Assembly (NCBI GenBank): GCA_016297215.1
Contig: JAEDGZ010000010.1
Location: 5,799-69,798, forward strand
Reading direction: 5' to 3'
Origin: Paludibacteraceae bacterium
GTDB taxonomy: Bacteria; Bacteroidota; Bacteroidia; Bacteroidales; Paludibacteraceae
DNA: 64,000 nt
This document shows, in pieces, positions 33,375-41,464 of this stretch. A program made the position numbers and the translations under genes. A model generated the notes under the pieces. It was given only the letters and a program-made list of their open reading frames with translations, did no database searches and was not told the DNA's origin. Position 1 is the stretch's first letter, and every line of letters begins with the position of its first letter.

Positions 33375-34514
33375 ATGCAATTCAAGGACATCATCGGGCA
33401 AGAAGAGGTGAAACAACGGCTGCGGCAGTCGGTGCAGGAAGGTCGCGTGGCGCATGCGCAGTTGTTCGCCGGTCCGGAGGGCGTGGGCAAGTTGCCGCTG
33501 GCGATAGCCTACGCGCAGTACTTGAACTGCCCGCACCGCACGGCGGAGGACTCGTGCGGCGTGTGTCCTACTTGCTTGCAGTACAAGAACTTGCAGCACC
33601 CCGACCTGCATTTTGCTTTCCCGATAGTGAAGGGTACGAGCGGGGAGGTGTGCGATGACTTCTACCCGCAGTTTCGAGAGCAGCTGCAAGAGGCGCCTTA
33701 CTTCGACTTGGAGGACTGGTACAAGCGACTGGGTGTGGAGACGAAGCAGGGAATGATTTACGAGAAAGAGAGCGGCGAGATAGTGCGCAAACTGAGCCTG
33801 AAAGCCTTTGGAGACGGGTATAAGGTGATGGTGATATGGCAGGCGGAGAAGATGAACGTTAGTTGCGCTAACAAGTTGCTGAAACTGCTGGAAGAGCCGC
33901 CGGAGAAGACGGTGTTCCTGCTGGTGAGCGAGCACCCTGAAGCACTCCTGAGCACCATCCTATCGCGCGTGCAGCAGGTCAGGATTGGCAAGGTGTCGGA
34001 GGAGGAGATGCAGCGGCAGGGTGTGCCCACCGACATCGCGCGGATCGCCAACGGGAGCGTGGTGGCGGCGCGGAGACTGATGGCGTCGGATGAGGAGAAC
34101 AACCGGCAGTTGGAGGACTTCAAAGCACTGATGCGCGATGCCTACACCGTGGGCGTGCTGCAAGACAAGCAGAAGAAATTCGAGTCGCTGCAACGGCTCA
34201 GACGCTGGAGCGAGGCGATGGCGGACTCGAAAGTGGGACGCGAGAAGCAGAAAGCCTTTTTGCAATACGCCCAGCGGCAAGTGCGGGAAAACTATATCTA
34301 CAACCTGCAGCAACAAGCGTCGCTCAACTACCAGACCAACGCCGAAGCGGAGTTCTCCACGAAGTTCGCACGCTTCATCCATAGCGGGAACGTGGAGCGG
34401 ATAATGGATGAACTGGCGCGCGCCGAGCGGCAGATAGAGCAGAACGGCAACGCGAAGATGATTTTCTTCGACCTGTGTCTGCAGATGATAGTGCTGATAA
34501 AGGATAAAAGATAA
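33375..34514 (+). CDS. holB: DNA polymerase III subunit delta' (clamp-loader)
   Basis: The 379-residue protein has the AAA+ clamp-loader fold. FKDIIGQEEVKQRLRQSVQE at the start is followed by a modified P-loop (GPEGVGKLPL, lacking the final Ser/Thr, as expected for the non-ATPase delta' subunit), a four-Cys zinc module (CPHRTAEDSCGVCPTC) and a sensor helix region (KLLKLLEEPPEKTVFLLVSE). It loads the sliding clamp at replication forks. The downstream gap carries heptamers and a GC palindrome before ricT. Confidence 0.92.
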   Translation: MQFKDIIGQEEVKQRLRQSVQEGRVAHAQLFAGPEGVGKLPLAIAYAQYLNCPHRTAEDSCGVCPTCLQYKNLQHPDLHFAFPIVKGTSGEVCDDFYPQFREQLQEAPYFDLEDWYKRLGVETKQGMIYEKESGEIVRKLSLKAFGDGYKVMVIWQAEKMNVSCANKLLKLLEEPPEKTVFLLVSEHPEALLSTILSRVQQVRIGKVSEEEMQRQGVPTDIARIANGSVVAARRLMASDEENNRQLEDFKALMRDAYTVGVLQDKQKKFESLQRLRRWSEAMADSKVGREKQKAFLQYAQRQVRENYIYNLQQQASLNYQTNAEAEFSTKFARFIHSGNVERIMDELARAERQIEQNGNAKMIFFDLCLQMIVLIKDKR

Positions 34515-34648
34515 AGGATAAAAGACGCATTACCTTTGCCGACAAACGTTGTCCGGGTGCGCAGGCGTCCTCGCCTGCTATCACTAACCACCGACCACTA
34601 AACTCTGAACACTAACCACTAACCACTGAACACTAACCACTAAACATA
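34503..34648. repeat. Repeat block with heptamers and a GC palindrome between holB and ricT
   Basis: aaggata/aaagata heptamers (34503-34526), then GCAGGCG-TCCT-CGCCTGC (34561-34578) preceded by ccgggtgc, then (actaacc)n heptamers (34585-34645). Three repeat families follow each other. Confidence 0.8.
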
Positions 34649-34649
34649 T

Positions 34650-35864
34650 ATGGATAACAAGTATACACTGAATGAGATAGGTTGCCACTATACCGCCAAG
34701 GCGTGTTGCCGCAACTCGGCGCACATGTTGCCGGTAACCGACTGGCTGGCAGACCTGCCGGAGAACGCACAAGAGACCGACTTGGTGGAGGTGCAGTTTA
34801 AAAACACCCGCAAGGGCTATTTCCACAACGCGGAGCACTTGCCTCTGGAGAAAGGCTCCGTGGTGGTAGTGGAAGCCAACCCGGGGCAAGACCTCGGCGA
34901 GGTGGTGCTGACAGGGCGATTGGTGCACCTGCAGATGAAGAAAAACCGTATCGACACGAGCCGCTATGAGGTGCGCAACGTGCTGCGGTTTGCCACCGAC
35001 GAAGACCAACGGCGTGCCGCAGATGCGCATGCGAAAGAGCAGGCGACGATGATTAAGGCGCGGCAGTTGGCAAAATCGCTCGGGCTCGAGATGAAGATAG
35101 GCGACGTGGAGTACCAAGGCGATGGCAACAAAGCCATCTTCTACTATATCGCCGACGGGCGTGTGGACTTTCGACAGTTGATAAAAGTGTACGCCGAGAC
35201 CTTCCGCGTACGTATCGAGATGAAGCAGATCGGTGCGCGTCAAGAGGCAGGGCGCATCGGCGGCACGGGTCCCTGCGGGCGCGAACTATGCTGCACCACG
35301 TGGATGACCAACTTCTCGTCCGTGGGCACGGGTGCGGCGCGCTTGCAGAACATCAGCCCTAACCCCCAGAAACTCACCGGCATGTGCGCCAAACTCAAAT
35401 GCTGTCTCAACTACGAGGTGCCCGTCTATGAGGAGGCGTCGAAGAAATTGCCGCCACGCAACCTCCCGCTCGAGACCAAAGACGGCACGTATTATCTCTT
35501 CGCCACCGACCCGCTCAAAGGCGAGGTAACCTACTCCACCGCGCCACGAGTGCCCGCTAACTTGCAGGTAATCAGCCCCGAACGCGCGAAAGAGATTATC
35601 GCGATGAACCAACGCGGTGAGAAACCCGACAGCCTCGGCGGCAAATCGACTACGGCGGTAGAGGTGCCGGAAGTGGGTTATCAGAACGTGGTCGGACAAG
35701 ACGACCTCACGCGCTTCGACAAGAAACGCAACAACCGTCCACGCAACAACGACCGCAACGACCGTCGCGGCGGGAATCGCAACGGCGGCGGTAACGGACC
35801 TCGCAACAACAAAAACAACGGACGCAACAATGAAAAGAAGAATACAGATAGTGCTGCTCAGTAG
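34650..35864 (+). CDS. ricT: RicT/YaaT-like PSP1-domain protein
   Basis: RicT with RicA and RicF forms an iron-sulfur complex that stimulates RNase Y maturation of RNAs in Bacillus; the role in Bacteroidota is less defined. The PSP1 domain spans about residues 100-270, with its Cys motifs GRIGGTGPCGRELCC and GMCAKLKCCLNYE. The C-terminal 55 residues are an Asn/Arg/Gly-rich disordered tail (RNNDRNDRRGGNRNGGGNG) that may bind RNA. gldH begins 35 bp before its stop, so the two are translationally coupled. Confidence 0.9.
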   Translation: MDNKYTLNEIGCHYTAKACCRNSAHMLPVTDWLADLPENAQETDLVEVQFKNTRKGYFHNAEHLPLEKGSVVVVEANPGQDLGEVVLTGRLVHLQMKKNRIDTSRYEVRNVLRFATDEDQRRAADAHAKEQATMIKARQLAKSLGLEMKIGDVEYQGDGNKAIFYYIADGRVDFRQLIKVYAETFRVRIEMKQIGARQEAGRIGGTGPCGRELCCTTWMTNFSSVGTGAARLQNISPNPQKLTGMCAKLKCCLNYEVPVYEEASKKLPPRNLPLETKDGTYYLFATDPLKGEVTYSTAPRVPANLQVISPERAKEIIAMNQRGEKPDSLGGKSTTAVEVPEVGYQNVVGQDDLTRFDKKRNNRPRNNDRNDRRGGNRNGGGNGPRNNKNNGRNNEKKNTDSAAQ

Positions 35865-36285
35865 TCTGCTCGCCGTAGTGTTGGCGGGGTGTCGGACGGA
35901 TATTGTCTATTCGGCGTTTGAGGATATCAGCACCATCGGCTGGCATAAGGACTCGGTGTGTCAATTCAATTATCCGATAGAGGACACTGCGGCAACCTAT
36001 CAGGTACTGCTCTACGTGCGGCAAACGGAGATGTATCCGTATCAGAACATGTGGCTGTTCGTGGGGCATGACGGACGGCAGGACACTATCGAGTTCTACT
36101 TGGCGAACGACCGCGGTGAGTGGCTCGGCAACGGCAAGAACGGACTGTTAGAGATGCCCGTGCTCTACGAGGAGGCATGGCATTACTCCGCTGCAGGAGA
36201 GCACACCATCACACTCCAACAAGGCATGCGCGAAGAAGCACTGCAAGGCATCGTCAGCGTAGGAGTAGAGGTGAAGAAATTATGA
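35830..36285 (+). CDS. gldH: Gliding-motility lipoprotein GldH
   Basis: A 151-residue lipoprotein with signal peptide and lipobox (LLAVVLAGC, modified Cys near residue 21), followed by a beta-sandwich typical of GldH (FEDISTIGWHKDSVCQFNYP ... YQNMWLFVGHDG). GldH is needed for gliding in Flavobacterium and is conserved beside ricT in non-gliding Bacteroidota, where its role is unknown. Overlap with ricT supports one operon. Confidence 0.9.
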   Translation: MKRRIQIVLLSSLLAVVLAGCRTDIVYSAFEDISTIGWHKDSVCQFNYPIEDTAATYQVLLYVRQTEMYPYQNMWLFVGHDGRQDTIEFYLANDRGEWLGNGKNGLLEMPVLYEEAWHYSAAGEHTITLQQGMREEALQGIVSVGVEVKKL

Positions 36286-36395
36286 ATTAAGAATTATGAG
36301 GGCATTGGAACTGAGTTTCAGAGCATGAGCGCTCATAATTCATAATTCATAATTAAATCAGAGCATGGGCGCTCATAATTCATAATTCATAATTA
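36283..36395. repeat. Hairpin repeat with gaattat/cataatt heptamers, copy 2 with duplicated right half
   Basis: Same arms and centre (ggcattggaactgag, tcagagcatgag) as 1251-1340. The right half (agcatg-gcgctcataattcataattc) occurs twice, showing expansion. Confidence 0.8.
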
Positions 36396-36404
36396 AAAAG
36401 CAAG

Positions 36405-37175
36405 GTGGGAAAGAATAAATTAAAGAAATTTGCGGAGATGGAGACCTTCCCCAATGTGTTCCAATGCACGGCGGGGCAGATGGAGTTGGAAGGGAGCGTG
36501 GCGGCGATGGCGGGACATTGGCGCGAGACGTATTTCCATAATAGCAATCCTATCGTGCTGGAGTTGGGCTGCGGTCGCGGGGAATATACGGTGGGGCTGG
36601 CGGCGCGTTGCCCCGAGAAGAACTTCATCGGCGTGGATATCAAAGGTGCGCGGATGTGGGCGGGCGCCAAAGAGGCGATTGCGCAAGGGTTGCCGAATGT
36701 GGCATTCCTTCGGACGAACATCGAGATGTTGACCCGTTTCTTTGCGCCCGATGAGGTGGACGAGATATGGATAACTTTCTGCGACCCGCAGATGAAGAAA
36801 GCCACCAAACGACTGACCTCCACCTATTTCATGCAACGCTACCAAGAGGTGTTGCGCGAGGGAGGGCTCATCCACCTGAAAACGGACAGTCCGTTCCTCT
36901 ACACCTACACGCGCGAGATGCTGAGGCTAAACGCATACCCCGTGGCAGCCGACACGGATGACCTCTACAACACTGCCGCGGCACTCCCCACGAAGGAAGG
37001 CGAGGAAGCGCGGATGTTGCAGACGCATTACGAGAAGCAGTGGCTCGACCGAGGCATGACCATCAAGTATTTGGCATGGAATTTGCAACACAAGACCGAC
37101 TTTCAAGAGCCTGAGATAGAAATAGAAAAAGACACCTATCGTTCATACGGAAGAAACTACAATAGTAATTGCTGA
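36405..37175 (+). CDS. trmB: tRNA (guanine46-N7)-methyltransferase
   Basis: TrmB methylates G46 in the tRNA variable loop using SAM. The SAM motif VLELGCGRGEYTVGLA, the IGVDIKGARMW loop, and the DEIWITFCDPQMKKATKRL signature (family DxxxxxFPDPWxKxRH-like) are present. At 256 residues it is slightly longer than average. The start is a GTG at 36405 (MGKNKLKKFAEMETFPNV); no ATG is available upstream in frame. Confidence 0.92.
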   Translation: MGKNKLKKFAEMETFPNVFQCTAGQMELEGSVAAMAGHWRETYFHNSNPIVLELGCGRGEYTVGLAARCPEKNFIGVDIKGARMWAGAKEAIAQGLPNVAFLRTNIEMLTRFFAPDEVDEIWITFCDPQMKKATKRLTSTYFMQRYQEVLREGGLIHLKTDSPFLYTYTREMLRLNAYPVAADTDDLYNTAAALPTKEGEEARMLQTHYEKQWLDRGMTIKYLAWNLQHKTDFQEPEIEIEKDTYRSYGRNYNSNC

Positions 37176-37207
37176 GAAACTCTTTTAGCATATAAGTGCC
37201 TTATGCT

Positions 37208-37242
37208 TTAACATATAATTACCGTGTAATTATTCATTAATT
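37208..37242 (-). repeat. Left 35-bp inverted repeat flanking hsdS
   Basis: ttaacatataattaccgtgt and on to aatt. Its reverse complement matches 38494-38528 at about 33 of 35 positions. The sequence is derived from the interior of the window's MITE family. Confidence 0.75.
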
Positions 37243-37262
37243 TCTTTCCGTTGCCTTTGTCT

Positions 37263-38486
37263 ATGAACAAGATACAAAGAATGCTACGCGACCTCTTCCC
37301 CAACGGCGTGGAATGGAAAACACTGGGGGAGGTATGCGAAAAGATATGCTCTGGTGGTACTCCTACACGAAATGAAAAAAGTTATTTTGAGGGGACTATT
37401 CCTTGGATGAGAACACAAGAAGTAGATTGGAAAGATGTGTATGATACAGAAATAAAAATCACAGAAGCAGCAGTTGCCAATTCTTCCGCAAAACTTATTC
37501 CTGCAAATTGTGTGATAATTGCAATGTATGGCGCTACAGCCGCAAAATCTTGTATTAACAAAATACCGCTAACGACAAACCAAGCTTGTTGTAATTTACA
37601 AATAGATCCCACAATAGCACTATATAGATATGTATATTACTGGGTTTGCAATAAATACAAAGAATTGAAAGCATTAGGTGAAGGATCACAAAACAACATA
37701 AATGCGCAAAAGATAAAATCTTTCCCTATCCCCGTTCCGCCCATTCCCATTCAAGCCGAGATAGTGAACTTACTTGATAAGTTCACACAGCTTTCGGCAG
37801 AACTGAAAGAAGAACTGAAAGCAGAGCTGAAACTTCGAAGGAAGCAGTATGATTACTATCGCAATCATCTGCTTTCCTTCGACTCCAATTCCACCACAGT
37901 TCACTGGATGCCCCTAGGAGAGGTGTTTGAACTGCGCAACGGTTACACACCCTCCAAAGCAAATCCCGCTTTTTGGGAAGGGGGTACTATCCCTTGGTTT
38001 CGCATGGAGGACATCCGAGAGCATGGGCGTGTCTTGTCTGATGCTATACAGCATATCACCCCCGCCGCCGTCAAGGGGAAGGGACTTTTTGAAGCAGGGA
38101 GTTTCATTTTAGCAACTACAGCCACAATAGGAGAGCATGCTCTCCTAATTGTTGATTCGCTTGCGAATCAGCGATTTACGAATTTAAAAATTCGTAAATC
38201 GCTTGAAAAAACATTGCAGACCAAGTTCGTTTTCCACTATATGTTTGTGGTAGATGATTTTTGCAAGAAACATACCAACAAGTCAGGTTTTGAGTCGGTG
38301 GATATGGAAGCCTTGCGCAATATGCCTATCCCCATTCCCCCGATGGAGGAGCAAGAGCGGATAGTCGGTATCTTGGATAAGTTTGAGACCTTGGTCAATG
38401 ACCTGAGCAAAGGCTTGCCCGCCGAGATAGCACTCGTGCAAAAGCAATATGAATACTACCGAAATCTGCTCTTGACCTTTGAATAG
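37263..38486 (+). CDS. hsdS: Type I restriction-modification specificity subunit (orphan HsdS)
   Basis: HsdS recognises the bipartite DNA target for a type I enzyme. About 407 residues from the ATG at 37263 (MNKIQRMLRDLFPNGVEWKT). Target domain 1 spans about residues 15-150 with the SGGTPTR and IPWMRTQEV motifs. A conserved helix with ELKEELKAELKLRRKQYDYY follows, then target domain 2 (about 215-350, NGYTPSKANPAFWEGGTIPW) and a second helix. There is no hsdM or hsdR nearby. The gene is more AT-rich than its neighbours and is bracketed by inverted 35-bp repeats (37208-37242 and 38494-38528), suggesting acquisition and possible inversion. Confidence 0.9.
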   Translation: MNKIQRMLRDLFPNGVEWKTLGEVCEKICSGGTPTRNEKSYFEGTIPWMRTQEVDWKDVYDTEIKITEAAVANSSAKLIPANCVIIAMYGATAAKSCINKIPLTTNQACCNLQIDPTIALYRYVYYWVCNKYKELKALGEGSQNNINAQKIKSFPIPVPPIPIQAEIVNLLDKFTQLSAELKEELKAELKLRRKQYDYYRNHLLSFDSNSTTVHWMPLGEVFELRNGYTPSKANPAFWEGGTIPWFRMEDIREHGRVLSDAIQHITPAAVKGKGLFEAGSFILATTATIGEHALLIVDSLANQRFTNLKIRKSLEKTLQTKFVFHYMFVVDDFCKKHTNKSGFESVDMEALRNMPIPIPPMEEQERIVGILDKFETLVNDLSKGLPAEIALVQKQYEYYRNLLLTFE

Positions 38487-38493
38487 CAAGAAT

Positions 38494-38580
38494 AATTAAT
38501 GAATAATTACACGTTAATTATACGTTAAAAAAGAAACATTTTTGGAAATTTTTGTAGAAATAATAGTCAAATAGTAAATA
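38494..38580 (+). repeat. Right inverted repeat of hsdS within a MITE remnant
   Basis: aattaatgaataattacacg and on to gttaa (38494-38528) is the inverted partner of 37208-37242. The following catttttggaaatttttgta matches the MITE interior. Confidence 0.75.
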
Positions 38581-38588
38581 GTCAAATA

Positions 38589-39623
38589 ATGTACCCACAA
38601 CAAATCATTGATGCCTTGCGGCATGTGCGTTACCCGGGCACGGGGAAAGACCTGATAGAGGGCGGCATGCTGGAAGATGATATCCGCATCAGCGGCTTGG
38701 AGGTGAGTTTCTCGCTCATCTTCGAGAAAGACAACGACCCCTTTATGAAGTCAGTGGTGAAAGCCGCGGAGGTGGCGGTGCAGACCTATGTGGACGCCAA
38801 CGCCGCCGTACATATCCACACGAAGTTCAAGAAGCAGAACCTGCAGCCCGCGGCGGCAGCGCCTGTGTTGCAAGCGAAGCATGTCATTGCCATCCACAGC
38901 GGCAAGGGTGGGGTGGGTAAGTCCACCGTAGCCGCGAACCTTGCTATTGCGTTGGCGCAGCGGGGTATGCGCGTGGGGCTACTCGATGCCGACATCCACG
39001 GTCCGAGCATGCCCAAGATGTTCCACACCGAGGACTGCCGTCCCGTCTCCGCGGAGGTGGATGGGCGCACGCTGATAGACCCTATCGAGCAGTACGGCGT
39101 GAAGATGCTGTCTATCGGTTTCTTCGTGGACCCCGCGCAGGCAGTGGTGTGGCGCGGCGGCATGGCGAGCAACGCCATCAAGCAACTGATACAAGACGCC
39201 AACTGGGGCGAGTTGGACTATTTCCTGATAGACCTGCCGCCCGGCACCAGCGATATCCACCTCACCTTGGTCTCCACGCTGCAACTGACCGGTGCTATCG
39301 TGGTTACCACGCCGCAGCCTGTGGCGCTGGTGGACGCACGCAAGGGCGTGGATATGTTCCGCAACGAGAAGATAAACGTGCCTGTGCTGGGAATCATCGA
39401 GAACATGGCATGGTTCACGCCCGCCGAACTGCCGGAGAACAAGTACTATATCTTCGGTCGCGACGGCGGTAAGCGGCTCGCGGAGGAGTTGGGCGTGCCC
39501 CTGCTCGGACAGATTCCGCTCGTGCAGAGCATACGCGAGGCGGGCGATGACGGTGCCCCCATCGCCATGCAAACAGGCCACCCCGCCGCAGCGATATTTG
39601 CGGCGATTGCAGAGAAGATTTGA
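38589..39623 (+). CDS. mrp: Iron-sulfur carrier ATPase Mrp/ApbC
   Basis: Mrp family proteins carry and transfer iron-sulfur clusters. An N-terminal MIP18/DUF59 domain (about residues 1-80) precedes the P-loop NTPase with the deviant Walker A GKGGVGKST near residue 104, LLDADIHGPSMPKMF and LIDLPPGTSDIHL. At 344 residues it is usual length. The CxxC seen near the C-terminus of many members is not obvious here (NKYYIFGRDGGK segment), so cluster binding may differ. Confidence 0.92.
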   Translation: MYPQQIIDALRHVRYPGTGKDLIEGGMLEDDIRISGLEVSFSLIFEKDNDPFMKSVVKAAEVAVQTYVDANAAVHIHTKFKKQNLQPAAAAPVLQAKHVIAIHSGKGGVGKSTVAANLAIALAQRGMRVGLLDADIHGPSMPKMFHTEDCRPVSAEVDGRTLIDPIEQYGVKMLSIGFFVDPAQAVVWRGGMASNAIKQLIQDANWGELDYFLIDLPPGTSDIHLTLVSTLQLTGAIVVTTPQPVALVDARKGVDMFRNEKINVPVLGIIENMAWFTPAELPENKYYIFGRDGGKRLAEELGVPLLGQIPLVQSIREAGDDGAPIAMQTGHPAAAIFAAIAEKI

Positions 39624-39715
39624 ATTAGGCAAAAATGAAAGCATCAAGGGACGATAGAAATATAAGTAAACCTTTGATTGTCAATGCATGTTAATTATTA
39701 ATTGTTAATTATTAA

Positions 39716-41116
39716 TTGACGAACTCTTCTCCCACAGAATTAGGTACGGCACCGATTGGTAAGTTGCTGATGCAGTACTCTTTGCCTGCCATCATTGCGA
39801 TGACGGCGAGTTCGCTGTACAACATCGTGGACACCATCTATATCGGGCACGGTTGCGGTGCGATGGGACTGACGGCGCTGACGGTGGCAAAGCCGTTCAT
39901 GGATATCTGTGCGGCGTTCGGTAGCCTGGTGGGCGTGGGAGCGAGCACGGTGCTGGCTATCTCGCTGGGACGGAAAGACTACGAGGCGGCGAACAAAGTG
40001 CTGGGAAATGTGCTGGTGCTCAATGCCTTACTCGGAACGCTTGTGATGGTGGCGGGCTTGATTTGGCTTGACCCAATCCTAATGGCGTTCGGCGCGAGCG
40101 AGAAGACGCTGCCTTACGCGCGCGATTATATGGAGATAATCCTCTACGGCAATATCCTGACGCATATCTACTACGGGCTGAACAATATCCTTCGCTCGAT
40201 GGGGCACCCCAAGTGGTCGATGACGGCAACGATAGTGGCGGTGGGCTTGAACATTGTGCTTGACCCTATCTTCATCTTCGGCTTGGATATGGGTGTGCGC
40301 GGCGCCTCGCTGGCAACCATACTCTCGCAGGCAGTGGCAGTGGTATGGCAGTTCACTATCTTCTTGAATCCCAAGCAGTTGATACATGTCCACCGCGGCA
40401 TCTGGCGGCTGGACAAGCATATCACGGGGCAAGCGCTGTCGGTGGGCTTGTCGCCGTTCCTGACCAATCTCGCGAGTTGCTTCGTGGTCATCATCATCAA
40501 CAACCAACTCCGTCGCTACGGGGGCGATATGGCGATAGCGTCCTACGGGGTGATTAACCGCATGGTGTTTGTCTTTGCGATGATTGTGATGGGGTTCAAC
40601 CAAGGTATGCAGCCGATAGTGGGCTACAACTACGGTGCGAAGCAATATCATCGGATGTTGCGGACGTTCTATCTCACCGCGCTCTTGGGCACTATCACCA
40701 CTTCCACGCTCTTCTTCTTGGGCGAGTGCCTGCCCCATCTCATGGTGCGCGTCTTCACGCACGACCCCGCGCTGATAGAGCAGACCGTCAGCCCGATGCG
40801 TATCATCTGCTCAAGCATGCTGTGGGTGGGGTTTCAGATGGTTACCATTAACCTCTTCACGAGTATCGGCAGGGCGAAGCACGCCATCTTCCTGAGCCTG
40901 ACGCGGCAGGTACTATACCTCATCCCGCTAACGCTGCTGCTACCGCTGCTCTTCACCTCCGACCCCTTGCAGGGCGTGTGGTGGAGCCTGCCTGTGAGCG
41001 ACACGCTCTCCGCCATCACCGCCGCCATCATGCTCTCTATCCAAATCCGCCGCTTCAAGCAACTCATCGCGGAGCAGGAGCAGTACATGCACACTCCCCC
41101 GCCCGAGCCGGACTAA
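39716..41116 (+). CDS. MATE-family efflux transporter
   Basis: A 466-residue membrane protein with 12 predicted helices and MATE features: an N-terminal LLMQYSLPAIIAMTASSLYN helix, YIGHGCGAMGLTALTVAKPF, and the repeated second half (NQGMQPIVGYNYGAKQYHRM). It exports drugs or metabolites using Na+ or H+ gradients; the substrate is unknown. No ATG exists near the conserved N-terminus, so I take the TTG at 39716 as start. The preceding gap is a ttaatta heptamer array (39688-39715). A bidirectional terminator separates it from tRNA-Met. Confidence 0.9.
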   Translation: MTNSSPTELGTAPIGKLLMQYSLPAIIAMTASSLYNIVDTIYIGHGCGAMGLTALTVAKPFMDICAAFGSLVGVGASTVLAISLGRKDYEAANKVLGNVLVLNALLGTLVMVAGLIWLDPILMAFGASEKTLPYARDYMEIILYGNILTHIYYGLNNILRSMGHPKWSMTATIVAVGLNIVLDPIFIFGLDMGVRGASLATILSQAVAVVWQFTIFLNPKQLIHVHRGIWRLDKHITGQALSVGLSPFLTNLASCFVVIIINNQLRRYGGDMAIASYGVINRMVFVFAMIVMGFNQGMQPIVGYNYGAKQYHRMLRTFYLTALLGTITTSTLFFLGECLPHLMVRVFTHDPALIEQTVSPMRIICSSMLWVGFQMVTINLFTSIGRAKHAIFLSLTRQVLYLIPLTLLLPLLFTSDPLQGVWWSLPVSDTLSAITAAIMLSIQIRRFKQLIAEQEQYMHTPPPEPD

Positions 41117-41138
41117 AAAAGTAATCCTTATCTTAACG

Positions 41139-41173
41139 AAAGAACGAGCAACCTTGAAAGTTGCTCGTTCTTT
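41139..41173. terminator. Bidirectional terminator between the MATE gene and tRNA-Met
   Basis: Perfect 14-bp stem aaagaacgagcaac / gttgctcgttcttt; serves the convergent MATE gene and tRNA. Confidence 0.85.
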
Positions 41174-41174
41174 G

Positions 41175-41248
41175 TAGCGGGACCCAGGATTGAACTGGGG
41201 ACCTCATGATTATGAATCATGCGCTCTAACCAGCTGAGCTATCCCGCC
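41175..41248 (-). tRNA. tRNA-Met (anticodon CAT)
   Basis: The 74-nt minus-strand sequence folds into a cloverleaf. The acceptor stem is GGCGGGA/TCCCGCT with a G-T end pair, the D arm is GCTCAGCTGGTTAGAGC, and the anticodon stem-loop CATGA-TTCATAA-TCATG has the CAT anticodon. The T arm is CCCAG-TTCAATC-CTGGG. The CCA end is not encoded. The lack of initiator features makes elongator Met most likely; a lysidine-modified Ile tRNA cannot be excluded by eye. Confidence 0.95.
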
Positions 41249-41414
41249 ATACTTTTTCTCAAAAGCGGCTGCAAAGGTACGACTTTTTTTTGATATAACC
41301 AAATAAATCAGCAACTTTTTGTGATTTTCCGCAGAAAAAGCATCTTTTTTACCCTTTTTCGCTCTTTTCAGGCAAAAAAAAAGGAATAATTTTGTGTATA
41401 TGAAAAAAAAGTTG

Positions 41415-41422
41415 TAACTTTG
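41415..41422 (+). promoter_or_regulatory. -7 promoter box of secDF
   Basis: TAACTTTG, 42 nt upstream of the ATG at 41465; it shows that the longer frame from 41420 is not the real start. Confidence 0.7.
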
Positions 41423-41464
41423 TGCGCTTTTTTGGTAGATAATAAATTAAACTACAATAAAATT

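Noticed and set aside
41175..41248. Initiator tRNA-fMet
   Set aside because: The acceptor stem end is paired (G-T/G-C) and the anticodon stem lacks the three G-C pairs of initiators, so an elongator type is favoured.
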